From the NCBI GenBank assembly GCA_902634045.1, contig CACPJE010000003.1:1-57958 (forward strand): a stretch of 57,958 nucleotides of DNA. Reading direction: 5' to 3'. The notes under the pieces were generated by a model, which worked only from the letters and a program-made list of their open reading frames with translations, ran no database searches and was not told where the DNA came from. Position numbers and translations under genes: made by a program. Of this stretch, positions 33,031 to 42,083 are shown piece after piece. Positions within the stretch are counted from its first letter, which is position 1, and each line of letters begins with the position of its first letter. The stretch is from an uncultured Pelagibacteraceae bacterium. Its GTDB lineage: Bacteria > Pseudomonadota > Alphaproteobacteria > Pelagibacterales > AG-422-B15.

Positions 33031-33162
33031 ATGAAAAAACCAAATAAAATCAGAGAAGCAAGGCTTAACAAAAAACGTTCTCGTAAAAATATTATTCGTA
33101 AAGAGAAGGTAAGGTTAAAGAGAATAGAAGAGGCTAATGCTCCCGTACCGGAGCAGCAATGA
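33031..33162 (+). CDS. Small basic hypothetical protein, coupled to rpmJ
   Basis: A 43-codon ORF starting [19 protein letters not shown] and ending PVPEQQ. About 40% of its residues are Lys or Arg, and no family is recognised. Its TGA overlaps the rpmJ ATG (ATGA), as expected for translational coupling. Lack of stops in a basic-rich frame may be by chance, but the coupling to a ribosomal gene argues that it is real. It could be a ribosome-associated peptide or a leader that controls L36 translation. No Shine-Dalgarno is clear upstream of its ATG. Confidence 0.5.
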   Translation: MKKPNKIREARLNKKRSRKNIIRKEKVRLKRIEEANAPVPEQQ

Positions 33163-33284
33163 AGGTAAGAAGTTCACTTAAAAATCTCAAAACTAGAGAT
33201 CGGAATAATAAGCTTATTAAGAGAAAAGGTAGACTATACGTAATTAATAAAAGAAATCCTCGAATGAAAGCTCGCCAGGGCTAG
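33159..33284 (+). CDS. rpmJ: Ribosomal protein L36
   Basis: A 41-residue ORF beginning [15 protein letters not shown] and ending NPRMKARQG. This is the L36 of the alphaproteobacterial type (MKVRxSLKxLKxR; GRxYVINKxNPRxKARQG). It lacks the four zinc-binding Cys/His residues of the C+ form, like the zinc-free L31 at 42149-42367. L36 binds 23S rRNA in the large subunit. It overlaps the preceding 43-codon ORF by four bases. Confidence 0.93.
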   Translation: MKVRSSLKNLKTRDRNNKLIKRKGRLYVINKRNPRMKARQG

Positions 33285-33316
33285 ATCTTACTTTAATAAT
33301 ATCTACCAATTACTTT

Positions 33317-34021
33317 ATGTCAGATAGACATTCTATATTAATTATTGCTGACCATGCATCAAACTTCATTCCTAAAGAATATAATAATTTAGGCTTATCT
33401 GATAAATTTATAAAAAGCCATATAGCTTATGACCTTGGAGTTAGAGAACTTTCTTTGAAACTTTCAAAAAAGCTTAATGCTTATTTAGTAACTGGAAACT
33501 ATTCAAGATTATTAATTGATTTAAATAGAGGAGTTATGGATCCAACTCTTATTTCTAGTATTTCACACGGTGTAAAAATAATTCAAAACTATAAAATATC
33601 AAGTAGCGATAAAAGATTTAGAATAAAACATATATATAATGGTTATCACAATGAAATATCCAATATAATAAAAAAAAAAGGAATTAATTTAATTATTTCT
33701 CTCCATTCATTTAATCCATATTATAAAAAGAAAAAAAGAAATATAAAATTTGGTATTCTTTCAAATGAGGATCGTCGGTATAGTGATATATTAATAGAGA
33801 TTTTAAGTAAAAAAGGATATAGGGTTGGAGATAATCAGCCTTATGAAGGGAACTTAATTGAAGATACAATGTATAGACACGGATTACAAAATGGAATTCT
33901 TCATACTTTAATTGAAACTAGAAATGATTTACTTCAAAGTTCAAAAAGTATTTCAGAAATTGCAGAAATTTTGTTTAAAGTTATTGAGTCTTCAAAACAA
34001 AAGTTTAAAAAGTATTTATGA
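33317..34021 (+). CDS. N-formylglutamate amidohydrolase family protein
   Basis: A 234-residue FGase-family protein with IIADHASNFIP near residues 8-18 (metal-binding His), LLIDLNR near 65-71, and SLHSFNP near 127-133. The founding member HutG removes formate from N-formylglutamate in histidine breakdown. Stand-alone members without hut genes are common in alphaproteobacteria and of uncertain substrate. No hut genes are nearby. It is coupled to the hydrolase that follows (ATGA). Confidence 0.8.
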   Translation: MSDRHSILIIADHASNFIPKEYNNLGLSDKFIKSHIAYDLGVRELSLKLSKKLNAYLVTGNYSRLLIDLNRGVMDPTLISSISHGVKIIQNYKISSSDKRFRIKHIYNGYHNEISNIIKKKGINLIISLHSFNPYYKKKKRNIKFGILSNEDRRYSDILIEILSKKGYRVGDNQPYEGNLIEDTMYRHGLQNGILHTLIETRNDLLQSSKSISEIAEILFKVIESSKQKFKKYL

Positions 34022-34923
34022 AAGATAAAAATTCACCTAAATGGTTTCAACAAGCAATTGCTGATGAGCCACAAAAATTATCAGTAAAAATAAAAGGTTC
34101 TAAAATTGTATACAATGCATGGGGCGATAAAAAGAATCCTGGTATATTGTTTGTACATGGTGGAATGGCGCATGCAGATTGGTGGAGTTTTATCGCACCA
34201 TATTTCTCTAAAACTCACAGAGTAATTGCAATGAATTTGGGAGGTATGGGAGATAGCGATTGGAGAAAAAATTATTCTATGGAGACCTGGGGAGAAGAAA
34301 TTGTTGGCGTTTGTAAAAAGGAGAAGTTAAAAAAACCAATTATTGCTGGACATAGTCTTGGTGGGATGTGCAGTGTTCTTGCTGCTTCAATAATGAAGAA
34401 GGAACTTTATGGGTTGGTAATTGTTGATACAGCAATTATGCCTCCAACAAATACCCCTCCAAAATTTGATCTAAAAATAAGAGCAAATAATGTTTATAAA
34501 AATCTGAGTGAAATTAAAGAACGTTTTAGGCTAGTCCCCTCTCAAAGTGATGCCCTTCCATATACAATGGAATTTATTGCTGAAAAATCAATTAAAAAAG
34601 TAAAAAATGGTTGGACATGGAAGTTTGATCCAAAATATATGAAAATCTTTAATGTAGAGAGTTTTGCTGAAAGGCAATCAATATTTAGAAAAAAACTTAA
34701 AAGATTAAGATGTAGAGTTGCAATTTTTAGAGGGGAAAAGTCAGTGATATTTCCTGGAAGGAGTGCAAAATATATGCACGAGCTAATGGATAAAAAATCT
34801 CCAATAATAAATATTCCTGAGGCTCACCATCATATTATGGTAGATCAGCCATTAGCTTTAGTGGCTGCACTTAGATCACTTATCATAGATTGGGATCATT
34901 CAAAGCCTTCAAAGGCCCAGTAA
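34018..34923 (+). CDS. Alpha/beta hydrolase
   Basis: A 301-residue alpha/beta-hydrolase fold protein. The oxyanion strand is FVHGGMAHADWW near residues 45-56, the nucleophile elbow GHSLGGM near 115-121, and the catalytic His in EAHHHIMVDQP near 272-282. There is no signal peptide, so it is cytoplasmic. The substrate could be an ester, lactone, epoxide or C-C bond and cannot be told from sequence. It is translationally coupled to the N-formylglutamate amidohydrolase-like gene. Confidence 0.85.
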   Translation: MKDKNSPKWFQQAIADEPQKLSVKIKGSKIVYNAWGDKKNPGILFVHGGMAHADWWSFIAPYFSKTHRVIAMNLGGMGDSDWRKNYSMETWGEEIVGVCKKEKLKKPIIAGHSLGGMCSVLAASIMKKELYGLVIVDTAIMPPTNTPPKFDLKIRANNVYKNLSEIKERFRLVPSQSDALPYTMEFIAEKSIKKVKNGWTWKFDPKYMKIFNVESFAERQSIFRKKLKRLRCRVAIFRGEKSVIFPGRSAKYMHELMDKKSPIINIPEAHHHIMVDQPLALVAALRSLIIDWDHSKPSKAQ

Positions 34924-35004
34924 AACAAGGTTTATAAAATGATTAAAAGTTATAATTAAAAAAAACTTTTAAAATTAAAATTAAGCAATATATTATCAGC
35001 AATC

Positions 35005-35115
35005 ATGGACATTTCAGAGCAAAAAAAAACTTATTCACTCTATACAAAGTTTGTTCTTTATGGAACCTTAGCTATTGCTCTAATATTAGCTGCTATGGCT
35101 TTTTTTCTACTTTAA
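35005..35115 (+). CDS. aa3-type cytochrome c oxidase subunit IV (bacterial, small)
   Basis: A 36-residue protein with a short polar N-terminus (MDISEQKKTYSLYTKF) and a single C-terminal membrane helix of about 18 residues. This is the size and layout of the bacterial CoxIV subunit seen in alphaproteobacterial aa3 oxidases, where the gene commonly lies next to pntAA, as here. It packs at the periphery of the oxidase. The other cox subunits are not in the window. The closeness to pntAA (13 bases after the stop) supports the identity. Confidence 0.75.
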   Translation: MDISEQKKTYSLYTKFVLYGTLAIALILAAMAFFLL

Positions 35116-35128
35116 TAATATATAGCAA

Positions 35129-36253
35129 ATGAAAATTGTAGTTTTAAATGAAGGCAGTTCTGATTCAAGAGTATCAGCCTCACCTGAAACTGTAAAAAAA
35201 ATTAGTGAAATGAATCATGAGGTTTATGTCCAAAAAGGAGCAGGATTAAAATCTAATTTTGCTGACTCTGATTACGAAGAAAATGGAGCTATTATTTTTG
35301 AAGATTCAGAGATAATAAAAGGAGCAGACGTTGTCTTTAAAGTTAATAAGCCTTTAGATAGTGAGATAAAATTATTTAAAGAAAATGCAATTTTAATAGC
35401 TTCTTTAGATCCTTTTAACAACGCAGACTTACTTCAAGAACTAAAAAACCATAAGATTATTTCTTTTGCAATGGAGTTAATGCCTAGAATCACTAGAGCA
35501 CAGTCTATGGATATTTTATCATCCCAATCAAATTTAGCAGGTTATAAAGCAGTAATTAATGCTTCAAAATTGTATAGTAAAGCTTTTCCTATGATGATGA
35601 CAGCGGCAGGAACTATAGCTCCTGCCAAAGTAATGGTTTTTGGTGCAGGAGTGGCTGGACTGCAGGCTATTGCTACTGCGAAAAGGTTAGGGGCAATAGT
35701 TTCAGCTACGGATGTTAGACCTGCTGCTAAAGAGCAAGTTGAGAGTCTCGGAGGCAAATTTATAATGGTTGAAAGCGATGAGTTAAATGATGCAGAGACT
35801 TCAGGTGGATATGCAAAAGAAATGAGTGAAGAATTTAGGCAAAAACAAGCTGAACTTATATCGCAAACACTATCAAGCCAAGATATTGTTATTTGTACAG
35901 CTCTAATTCCTGGAAAGAAAGCCCCAATACTTATCTCTGAAGAGCAAGTGAAATCAATGAAACCAGGATCAATTATAATAGATCTTGCCTCTGAGAGTGG
36001 TGGTAACTGCGAGCCTTCTGAAGCTGGTGAGATAACAGACATTAATGGCGTTTTAGTGGTGGGTTCAAAAAATATTACATCTGAAATTGCTCAAGATGCT
36101 TCAGCTTTATTTGCTAAAAATATGCTGAATTTTTTTATGATACTTATTGATAACGAAACGAAGGAAATTAATATTGACTGGGAAGATGAAATTATAATCG
36201 GTACCGCTTTAACAAAAAATGGAGAAATAGTTCACGAAGGATTTAAAAATTAA
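35129..36253 (+). CDS. pntAA: NAD(P) transhydrogenase alpha subunit, part 1 (domain I)
   Basis: A 374-residue soluble NAD-binding domain I of proton-translocating transhydrogenase. It shows [11 protein letters not shown] near residues 14-24, [19 protein letters not shown] near 116-134, and the Rossmann [20 protein letters not shown] near 169-188, followed by ATDVRPA. The alpha chain is split into two genes (pntAA and pntAB) as in Rhodospirillum. The complex uses the proton gradient to reduce NADP+ with NADH. Its stop shares a base with the pntAB start (TAATG). Confidence 0.95.
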   Translation: MKIVVLNEGSSDSRVSASPETVKKISEMNHEVYVQKGAGLKSNFADSDYEENGAIIFEDSEIIKGADVVFKVNKPLDSEIKLFKENAILIASLDPFNNADLLQELKNHKIISFAMELMPRITRAQSMDILSSQSNLAGYKAVINASKLYSKAFPMMMTAAGTIAPAKVMVFGAGVAGLQAIATAKRLGAIVSATDVRPAAKEQVESLGGKFIMVESDELNDAETSGGYAKEMSEEFRQKQAELISQTLSSQDIVICTALIPGKKAPILISEEQVKSMKPGSIIIDLASESGGNCEPSEAGEITDINGVLVVGSKNITSEIAQDASALFAKNMLNFFMILIDNETKEINIDWEDEIIIGTALTKNGEIVHEGFKN

Positions 36254-36576
36254 TGGAAGTAATTGATCCAAATATATTCAGACTAACAATTTTTATACTT
36301 TCTATTTTCGTAGGTTACTATGTTGTTTGGAGTGTAACTCCTGCTTTGCATACTCCTTTAATGGCAGTAACAAATGCCATATCATCAGTAATTATTGTTG
36401 GCGGACTATTTGCATTAGTGTCAAGTGGAACTAATACTTTTGAAGGCTCTTTATCTAAAGGCTTTGGTTTCATTGCTGTGTTACTCGCTGCTGTTAATAT
36501 TTTTGGAGGTTTCCTTGTTACTCAAAGGATGCTCACAATGTATAAAAAGAAGCCAAAAATAAAGGATAAAGACTAG
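36253..36576 (+). CDS. pntAB: NAD(P) transhydrogenase alpha subunit, part 2 (membrane domain)
   Basis: A 107-residue membrane subunit with about three helices. It shows [20 protein letters not shown] near residues 23-42 (conserved in PntA domain II) and [18 protein letters not shown] near 74-91. It forms part of the proton channel with PntB. Its placement between pntAA and pntB, with a one-base overlap and immediate abutment respectively, fits a single operon. Confidence 0.94.
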   Translation: MEVIDPNIFRLTIFILSIFVGYYVVWSVTPALHTPLMAVTNAISSVIIVGGLFALVSSGTNTFEGSLSKGFGFIAVLLAAVNIFGGFLVTQRMLTMYKKKPKIKDKD

Positions 36577-37980
36577 ATGATTAATGCAAATCTAATTGCG
36601 GTAGCTTACGTAGTTTCAGGAATTTTCTTTATCATGGCCCTTAGAGGTTTATCATCTCCAGAAAGTTCCCGAAGAGGTAATATTTTTGGGATGCTCGGGA
36701 TGTTGATTGCAGTTTTGGCAACATTGCTTTCTGTTAATTTCTTCATTAAAGAAATTTTTACTATTTCATTAGTTTTAATAGCAATTTTAATTGGTGGAAC
36801 TTTTGGATCTATTATTGCCAGAAAGATAGAGATGACTGCTATGCCACAATTAGTTGCTGCATTTCATAGTCTTGTTGGTTTAGCTGCTGTTTTTGTCGCT
36901 CTTGCAGCGTTTTATGATCCTGTAGCATTTAAAATTGGTGAACCAAATAACATTAAAACTCTTAGTTTAATCGAGATGTCAATTGGTGCAGTTATTGGAG
37001 CAATTACATTTTCAGGTTCAGTAATCGCTTTTGGTAAATTACAAGGAACTATGTCTGGCGCACCTATAGTCTTCAAGGGTCAGCATGTACTTAACTTACT
37101 TATAGGACTGGTGATTGTTGCAGGTATCGTCTATTTTTGCTTCAATCAAGATCAATACGTTTATTTAATAATTATTGCATTAGCATTTTTAATTGGATTC
37201 TTAATTATTATCCCAATTGGTGGTGCAGATATGCCCGTAGTGGTTTCTATGTTAAACTCTTACTCCGGATGGGCTGCTGCTGGGATTGGGTTTACTCTTG
37301 GAAATACTGCTTTGATTATTACCGGCGCATTAGTTGGATCATCAGGAGCAATACTTTCATACATAATGTGTGCAGCTATGAACAGGTCTTTCATTAGTGT
37401 AATTCTAGGTGGATTTGGAGCAGAAGATTCAGCTACTTCAAATGATGTAGAGCAGAGACCCGTTAAAGAAGGAAGTGCTGATGATGCTGCTTTTATAATG
37501 AAAAATGCTGGTTCAGTGATTATTGTACCGGGTTACGGTATGGCAGTTGCCCAAGCACAGCATGCAATTAAAGAAATGACTGACGCACTTAAAAATGCTG
37601 GTGTTAAGGTGACATTTGCAATTCATCCTGTTGCAGGAAGAATGCCAGGTCATATGAATGTTTTACTTGCAGAAGCAAATGTACCCTATGATGAAGTCTT
37701 TGAGCTTGAAGATATAAATTCGGAGTTTTCTCAGGCAGATGTAGCATTTGTGATTGGTGCAAATGATGTTACTAACCCAATAGCTAAAACAGATCCTGCT
37801 TCACCAATCTATGGAATGCCTATTCTTGATGTTGAAAAAGCTAACACAGTTCTATTTGTAAAAAGAGGTAGAGGGTTGGGTTATGCTGGGGTTGATAATG
37901 AGCTATTTTATCGAGATAATACTATGATGTTGTTTTCTGATGCAAAGAAAATGGTTGAGGGTATTGTAAAGTCTTTATAA
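36577..37980 (+). CDS. pntB: NAD(P) transhydrogenase beta subunit
   Basis: A 467-residue PntB. The first 280 residues hold about eight to nine helices with the conserved AFHSLVGLAAVFVA near 90-103 and PVVVSMLNSYSGWAAAGIG near 217-235. The C-terminal NADP-binding domain III carries VPGYGMAVAQAQH near 314-326, HPVAGRMPGHMNVLLAEA near 347-364, and KRGRGLGYAGVDN near 424-436. It completes the H+-coupled transhydrogenase and is a likely main source of NADPH here. It ends three bases before the convergent rpsU. Confidence 0.96.
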   Translation: MINANLIAVAYVVSGIFFIMALRGLSSPESSRRGNIFGMLGMLIAVLATLLSVNFFIKEIFTISLVLIAILIGGTFGSIIARKIEMTAMPQLVAAFHSLVGLAAVFVALAAFYDPVAFKIGEPNNIKTLSLIEMSIGAVIGAITFSGSVIAFGKLQGTMSGAPIVFKGQHVLNLLIGLVIVAGIVYFCFNQDQYVYLIIIALAFLIGFLIIIPIGGADMPVVVSMLNSYSGWAAAGIGFTLGNTALIITGALVGSSGAILSYIMCAAMNRSFISVILGGFGAEDSATSNDVEQRPVKEGSADDAAFIMKNAGSVIIVPGYGMAVAQAQHAIKEMTDALKNAGVKVTFAIHPVAGRMPGHMNVLLAEANVPYDEVFELEDINSEFSQADVAFVIGANDVTNPIAKTDPASPIYGMPILDVEKANTVLFVKRGRGLGYAGVDNELFYRDNTMMLFSDAKKMVEGIVKSL

Positions 37981-37983
37981 TCT

Positions 37984-38181
37984 TTAGCTGTAGATTTTTC
38001 TTCTAGCCATTTTTCTAGAACGTCTAATATTCTCTGCTTTTTCTCTCAACTTCTTTTGACTTGGTTTTTCAAAGTAAGATCTCATTTTCATTTCTTTAAA
38101 AACACCTTCTCGTTGCATTTTTTTCTTTAATATTCGAAGGGCACCTTCAATATTATTATCTTTTACACTTACTTCGACTAT
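37984..38181 (-). CDS. rpsU: Ribosomal protein S21, with apparent AUA start
   Basis: A 65-residue S21 with [20 protein letters not shown] and [15 protein letters not shown] motifs. Alphaproteobacterial S21 normally begins M-V-x-V-x-V-[KR]-D-N-N; here the aligned start codon is ATA (38181-38179), giving [I]VEVSVKDNN. An optimal Shine-Dalgarno AAGGAGG lies eight bases upstream of it, and no ATG, GTG or TTG is in frame nearby. The only in-frame ATG (38229) adds 16 residues ([16 protein letters not shown]), would place the SD inside the gene, and has no SD of its own. The AUA start could be real, an ATG-to-ATA change, or a sequence error. Confidence 0.85.
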   Translation of the reverse strand: MVEVSVKDNNIEGALRILKKKMQREGVFKEMKMRSYFEKPSQKKLREKAENIRRSRKMARRKIYS

Positions 38182-38274
38182 TGTTCTGCCCTCCTTAAGA
38201 GCATAAATAAATTTTGGCGTTTGTAGCATTCGAGGACTATATTGTCTAGGAAATAAAGATTTTTTTAAGAGATT

Positions 38275-39354
38275 TTAAGACTTAATGAAGTTGAGATGTC
38301 CCATTTTTCTTCCATCTTTTACTTCTTGCTTATTATATGAGTATCTCTTTACCTTTGAGTACGATTTATATCTTTTTTCTTTAGCAATCTTAGCTATTAA
38401 TTTGATATCTCTACCTATTAAATTTCGCATTAACCCTTTATTTAAATTAACTGTGTCAATTAAATTAAGGCCACAAACAGCTCTTATATGTTGATCAAAT
38501 TGATTAATGTCTGAATTATCTAATGTTATATGCCCTGAGTTATGAACTCTAGGGGCAAGTTCATTTGTATAAATTTTATTATTATTATCAACAAAAAATT
38601 CAATTGTGAGTACTCCAATATAATTTAATTTTTTTATTATTTTTTTTGAAATGTTGATAAGTTTTTTTTCTAATTTGTTGTTAATTCCTGATGGTGAATA
38701 GGTTTCAAAGAGAATGTGATTCTTATGTATATTTCTAAAAGTTGGGTAACAAAAAATTTTTTTATTTTGGTCACGAACACAAACAACTGATAGTTCTTTT
38801 TTTAGTTTGATCTTTTTTTCAATTATACAAGGGATAAAATTAAGATCTTTCCAATATTTTTTTAATTCATAAAAACTATTTGCAATAAATTGACCTTTTC
38901 CATCATATCCAAATCTGCTTGTTTTTAGAATAACAGGAAATCGAATTTTATTTTTAATATCATCAAGATCTTTTTTTTTATTTAGAAAAAAAGATTTTGC
39001 ATGAGAAATTTTATTTTTTATAAAAAACTTTTTTTCAAATTCTCTATTTTGGCTAATTGATAATGCATTGATAGGAGGGAATATATTTTTTGTTTTATTA
39101 ATTTTTTTTAATGATTCAACAGATACATTTTCAAACTCATAAGTAATTACATCTACTTTTTTGGAAAAATTAATTAATTTTTTGGAATCTTCAAAAGGTC
39201 CATAATACATTTTTGATGCATATTTTTTTGCTGGAGCATCTTTTGTATTAGAATAAACATGAGCTTCAATATTAATATTTTTTGCTGATTTAGCCAAAAA
39301 CATACCAAGCTGCCCACCTCCAATGATGCCAAGCTTGAGAGTATTTAATTTCAT
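38275..39354 (-). CDS. purK: 5-(carboxyamino)imidazole ribonucleotide synthase
   Basis: A 359-residue ATP-grasp enzyme of normal length with [17 protein letters not shown] near residues 9-25, [11 protein letters not shown] near 78-88, [13 protein letters not shown] near 144-156, and [14 protein letters not shown] near 264-277. It carboxylates AIR with ATP and bicarbonate. Its start overlaps purE by four bases (ATGA), so PurE and PurK act together in the two-step route to CAIR. The sequence is notably Lys- and Asn-rich. Confidence 0.95.
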   Translation of the reverse strand: MKLNTLKLGIIGGGQLGMFLAKSAKNINIEAHVYSNTKDAPAKKYASKMYYGPFEDSKKLINFSKKVDVITYEFENVSVESLKKINKTKNIFPPINALSISQNREFEKKFFIKNKISHAKSFFLNKKKDLDDIKNKIRFPVILKTSRFGYDGKGQFIANSFYELKKYWKDLNFIPCIIEKKIKLKKELSVVCVRDQNKKIFCYPTFRNIHKNHILFETYSPSGINNKLEKKLINISKKIIKKLNYIGVLTIEFFVDNNNKIYTNELAPRVHNSGHITLDNSDINQFDQHIRAVCGLNLIDTVNLNKGLMRNLIGRDIKLIAKIAKEKRYKSYSKVKRYSYNKQEVKDGRKMGHLNFIKS

Positions 39355-39839
39355 TTAGATGGTTTTTTTGAAACGGAAGAAGTTTGTTTGCTTCTCCATA
39401 ATTTATATTTATTTTGAAGAGAATTATTTTCAATACCCAGAATAGAAACTGCTAATAATGCAGCATTTATTGCTCCAGCTTCACCCACTGCTAGTGATCC
39501 TACTGGAATGCCAGCTGGCATCTGAGCAATTGATAAAAGACTATCTAGGCCTTTTAATTTTTTTGATTCGATTGGTACTCCTAGTATGGGTAAGTTAGAG
39601 ATTGATGCTGTCATACCTGGAAGATGGGCTGCTCCTCCCGCGCCAGCAATTATAATTTTAATTCCTCTTTGCTCAGCCTTTTCTGCAAATTCAAACATTC
39701 TTTTAGGTGTTCTGTGTGCAGAAATAATTTTTACTTCATGAGTTATCTTAAAAGATTTTAATATCTTTGAAGCATTTTTCATTGTTGGCCAATCTGATTG
39801 GCTTCCCATAATGATGCTTACTAAAGGTTTCTTGCTCAT
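39351..39839 (-). CDS. purE: N5-carboxyaminoimidazole ribonucleotide mutase
   Basis: A 162-residue class I PurE with [17 protein letters not shown] near residues 9-25, SAHRTPKRM near 60-68, [13 protein letters not shown] near 85-97, and [18 protein letters not shown]. It moves the carboxyl of N5-CAIR to C4. Pairing with purK downstream is the bacterial two-enzyme arrangement. It lies 20 bases after the TrcR-like gene's stop. Confidence 0.96.
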   Translation of the reverse strand: MSKKPLVSIIMGSQSDWPTMKNASKILKSFKITHEVKIISAHRTPKRMFEFAEKAEQRGIKIIIAGAGGAAHLPGMTASISNLPILGVPIESKKLKGLDSLLSIAQMPAGIPVGSLAVGEAGAINAALLAVSILGIENNSLQNKYKLWRSKQTSSVSKKPSK

Positions 39840-39859
39840 ACTGAACTTAAATTTGGTAT

Positions 39860-40492
39860 CTACTCTTCAATTGAGACAGGTGTAGAATCTAGATTTTCTT
39901 GATTAGCTTCATTTGCTTGTGCTAAGCGTTCTCTTTCTTCCTTTTCTTTCTTTTTTTGAGCTCTCTTCATGGATCGTTCTGCTTTTGCCAACGCTTCATC
40001 TAATTCAATTTGTCTGCATAATCCTAGACCTATTGGATCTTGTGGTCGGATATTAGACATATTCCAATGAGTTCTGTTTCTAATAGCATCTATTGTTGAT
40101 TTTGTACTGCCTACCAATTTAGCTACCTGTGAGTCTTTTAATTCAGGATGATTTCTTATCAACCAATATACAGCATCAGGCCTATCCTGTCTTTTTGATA
40201 AAGGAGTGTATTTCTTCTTTTTCTTTGATTGTTCAGTTTTGGCAGAGATCTCATTTTCAATGATCTGCAAATCTGAATCAGAATCATTTGAACATCTTTC
40301 TATCTCTTCTTTGGTTAATTGATTATTAGTTATTGGATTGAGGCCTTTAATGCCAGCACCAACTTCACCATCAGCAATACCCTTTATCTCAAGTTCATGC
40401 ATCCCACAAAAGTTTGCTATCTGTTTAAAAGATAGTGATGTATTTTCAACAAGCCAAATGGCAGTGGCTTTCGGCATTAGAGGTAGATTCAT
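39860..40492 (-). CDS. trcR: DUF1013 family protein (TrcR-like cell-cycle regulator)
   Basis: A 210-residue DUF1013 protein, a family almost confined to Alphaproteobacteria. It has the conserved start [18 protein letters not shown], the [20 protein letters not shown] helix-turn-helix-like region, and a second similar block near residues 104-140 ([32 protein letters not shown]). A charged coiled tail follows near 168-195. The Caulobacter homologue TrcR is reported to act in cell-cycle transcription. The two related HTH-like halves suggest DNA or RNA polymerase contact. The role here is by homology only. Confidence 0.85.
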   Translation of the reverse strand: MNLPLMPKATAIWLVENTSLSFKQIANFCGMHELEIKGIADGEVGAGIKGLNPITNNQLTKEEIERCSNDSDSDLQIIENEISAKTEQSKKKKKYTPLSKRQDRPDAVYWLIRNHPELKDSQVAKLVGSTKSTIDAIRNRTHWNMSNIRPQDPIGLGLCRQIELDEALAKAERSMKRAQKKKEKEERERLAQANEANQENLDSTPVSIEE

Positions 40493-40556
40493 TATTTTTC
40501 CCGTGATTGTTAAAGAAACTCTTATATGTGAATTTAATACATTTTAAAAGGATATA

Positions 40557-41528
40557 CTAAAATTTTAATAATATTTTTCCTATATTCTTATTGTTTTCCA
40601 TATATTTATGGGCATCTCTTACATTAATGTATTCATATTTTTTATCTATGAAAAGCTCAATAGTCTTATTCTCAATTAAAGGCCAAATATTCTCTCTTAA
40701 TTGATTTGCTATTTCTTGCTTTTCCTTATTGCTTCTCACTCTTAAAGTTGAACCTGATATTAATAATCTTTTTAGCATTATTGGAATTAAATCAACCTCA
40801 ACTTTTGAACCCTTTAGATAAGCTATATTTATAAGCCTTCCATATTTATTTAAAATATTTATGTTTTTCTGAAAATATTCTCCACCTACAATATCTAAAA
40901 TTACGTCAACTCCTGAATAGTCATTTTTAATAATCTTTTCAAAGTCTTCAATTTGATAATTTATGCATCTTTCAATATTTAACTTATCAATAAAATCTTT
41001 TTTTTCTGAAGATCCAACAGTGGCAAAACATTTTACATTTAAAGCTTTTGCCATTGAAATGGCCGTTAACCCAATACCACTTGCTCCCCCATGAATTAAT
41101 AAAGATTCATCTTTTTTTAAGGCTCCTTGATCAAATAGATTTGTCCATACAGTAAAGAATGTTTCAGGAATTGTACAAGCATCTAGGAGAGGTATTCCAT
41201 CTGGGACAGGAAGAACAGTTGAAATATTGCAGGCTACATATTCCGCGTATCCACCACCAGTTAATAACGCACATACTTCTTTTCCAATAAGACTTTTGTC
41301 AATATTTCTTCCTATTTCTACAATGGTGCCTGAAACTTCTAGACCTAAAATTTCTGACGCTCCTTTGGGAGGAGGATAAAATCCTAGTCGCTGAATAATA
41401 TCAGGTCTATTAACCCCTGCTCCTTTGACTTTTATTAAAACTTCATCTTCAGAAAATTTAGGAATTTCAATTTCAGAGATTTCTAAGACATCTGAGTTGC
41501 CAAAATTTTTAAATGTTACTGCTTTCAT
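40557..41528 (-). CDS. NAD(P)H:quinone oxidoreductase, zinc-independent MDR family
   Basis: A 323-residue medium-chain dehydrogenase/reductase of the quinone-oxidoreductase (PIG3-like) branch. It shows KGAGVNRPDIIQRLGFYPPP near residues 34-53, GLEVSGTIVEIG near 62-73, and the NADPH-binding IHGGASGIGLTAISMAKA near 143-160. There are no zinc-binding cysteines of the alcohol-dehydrogenase type. It would reduce quinones or enones with NADPH. It starts just beyond a 12-bp hairpin shared with the hsp20 3' side. Confidence 0.88.
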   Translation of the reverse strand: MKAVTFKNFGNSDVLEISEIEIPKFSEDEVLIKVKGAGVNRPDIIQRLGFYPPPKGASEILGLEVSGTIVEIGRNIDKSLIGKEVCALLTGGGYAEYVACNISTVLPVPDGIPLLDACTIPETFFTVWTNLFDQGALKKDESLLIHGGASGIGLTAISMAKALNVKCFATVGSSEKKDFIDKLNIERCINYQIEDFEKIIKNDYSGVDVILDIVGGEYFQKNINILNKYGRLINIAYLKGSKVEVDLIPIMLKRLLISGSTLRVRSNKEKQEIANQLRENIWPLIENKTIELFIDKKYEYINVRDAHKYMENNKNIGKILLKF

Positions 41529-41533
41529 AATCC

Positions 41534-41566
41534 TTACAAGGAGCTCTAGTATAAAGCTCCTTGTAA
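41534..41566. other. 12-bp perfect inverted repeat between hsp20 and the quinone oxidoreductase gene
   Basis: TTACAAGGAGCT (41534-41545) and AGCTCCTTGTAA (41555-41566) pair perfectly around nine bases. On the minus strand it lies after the hsp20 stop and five bases before the oxidoreductase ATG, without a U tract. In the plus direction a T-rich run follows. It may be an attenuator, an mRNA-processing site, or a structure that covers the oxidoreductase start. Confidence 0.6.
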
Positions 41567-41578
41567 TTATTTTTAAGT

Positions 41579-42019
41579 TTAATTAATGCTTTTGAAACTT
41601 TTATTATTAATCTTTATTTTACGAGGTTTTTGGTGCTCTGGAATTTCTCGTTCTAAATAGATATTTAAAAGTCCGTCTTCATAGCTAGCATCAGAAACTT
41701 TAATAGTGTCAGCAAGTCTAAACTTTCTTTCAAAATTTCTTCCTGCAATACCTCGATGTAAGAATTCAATCTTTTCATCCTGATCCTTTGCTACTCCTTT
41801 AATTACTAGTTCATTTTCTTGAAGAGAGACATCAATCTCATCTTTTGAAAATCCTGCAATTGCCAGACTAATTGTATAATTATTATCTGATTTTAAGATA
41901 TTATAGGGAGGATAAGAAGTATTTGACTCATTTAAGTTAAAAACTGAGTCGAAGATATTATCAAATACATCAAATCCCACACTTGATCTTAAAAGTGGTG
42001 ATAAATCATAAGTTGTCAT
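41579..42019 (-). CDS. Small heat-shock protein (Hsp20/IbpA family)
   Basis: A 146-residue alpha-crystallin-domain protein. The N-terminal region has LLRSSVGFDVFDNIFD. The core spans about residues 37-130 with NYTISLAIAGFSKDEIDVS and the conserved GIAGRNFERKFRLAD and GLLNIYLEREIPE. A C-terminal I-x-I-like tail (KIKIN) follows. It is an ATP-independent holdase for unfolding proteins. The start has a strong AAGGAGG that lies in the loop of a 7-bp AU-rich hairpin, hinting at thermal control of translation. Confidence 0.94.
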   Translation of the reverse strand: MTTYDLSPLLRSSVGFDVFDNIFDSVFNLNESNTSYPPYNILKSDNNYTISLAIAGFSKDEIDVSLQENELVIKGVAKDQDEKIEFLHRGIAGRNFERKFRLADTIKVSDASYEDGLLNIYLEREIPEHQKPRKIKINNKSFKSIN

Positions 42020-42021
42020 AA

Positions 42022-42045
42022 TTTAATCCTCCTTAAGCGATTAAA
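42022..42045 (-). promoter_or_regulatory. Hairpin enclosing the hsp20 Shine-Dalgarno (candidate RNA thermometer)
   Basis: On the minus strand UUUAAUC pairs with GAUUAAA (7 bp, one G-C pair) around a ten-base loop that contains most of AAGGAGG. The start codon lies three bases beyond the stem. Weak AU-rich stems at the ribosome site of small heat-shock genes are typical of thermosensors (ROSE or fourU), though the ROSE consensus is not evident. Confidence 0.4.
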
Positions 42046-42083
42046 GTTAATTGCCTACTTATAAAGCTAGGCGTTTTTATTAG

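Noticed and set aside
34943-34974. A TTAAAAGTT/AACTTTTAA hairpin as a terminator after the alpha/beta hydrolase
   Set aside because: The arms are almost all A/T and no U tract follows the stem. This is expected by chance at this base composition.
35542-36042. A long open frame antisense to pntAA (about 166 codons)
   Set aside because: It is fully inside a well-conserved gene, its product is low-complexity Ser/Ala/Ile-rich, and it has no family motif or start signal.
38182-38229. A 16-residue N-terminal extension of S21 starting at the ATG at 38229
   Set aside because: It has no Shine-Dalgarno, does not match the S21 family, and would bury an ideal AAGGAGG within the coding region.
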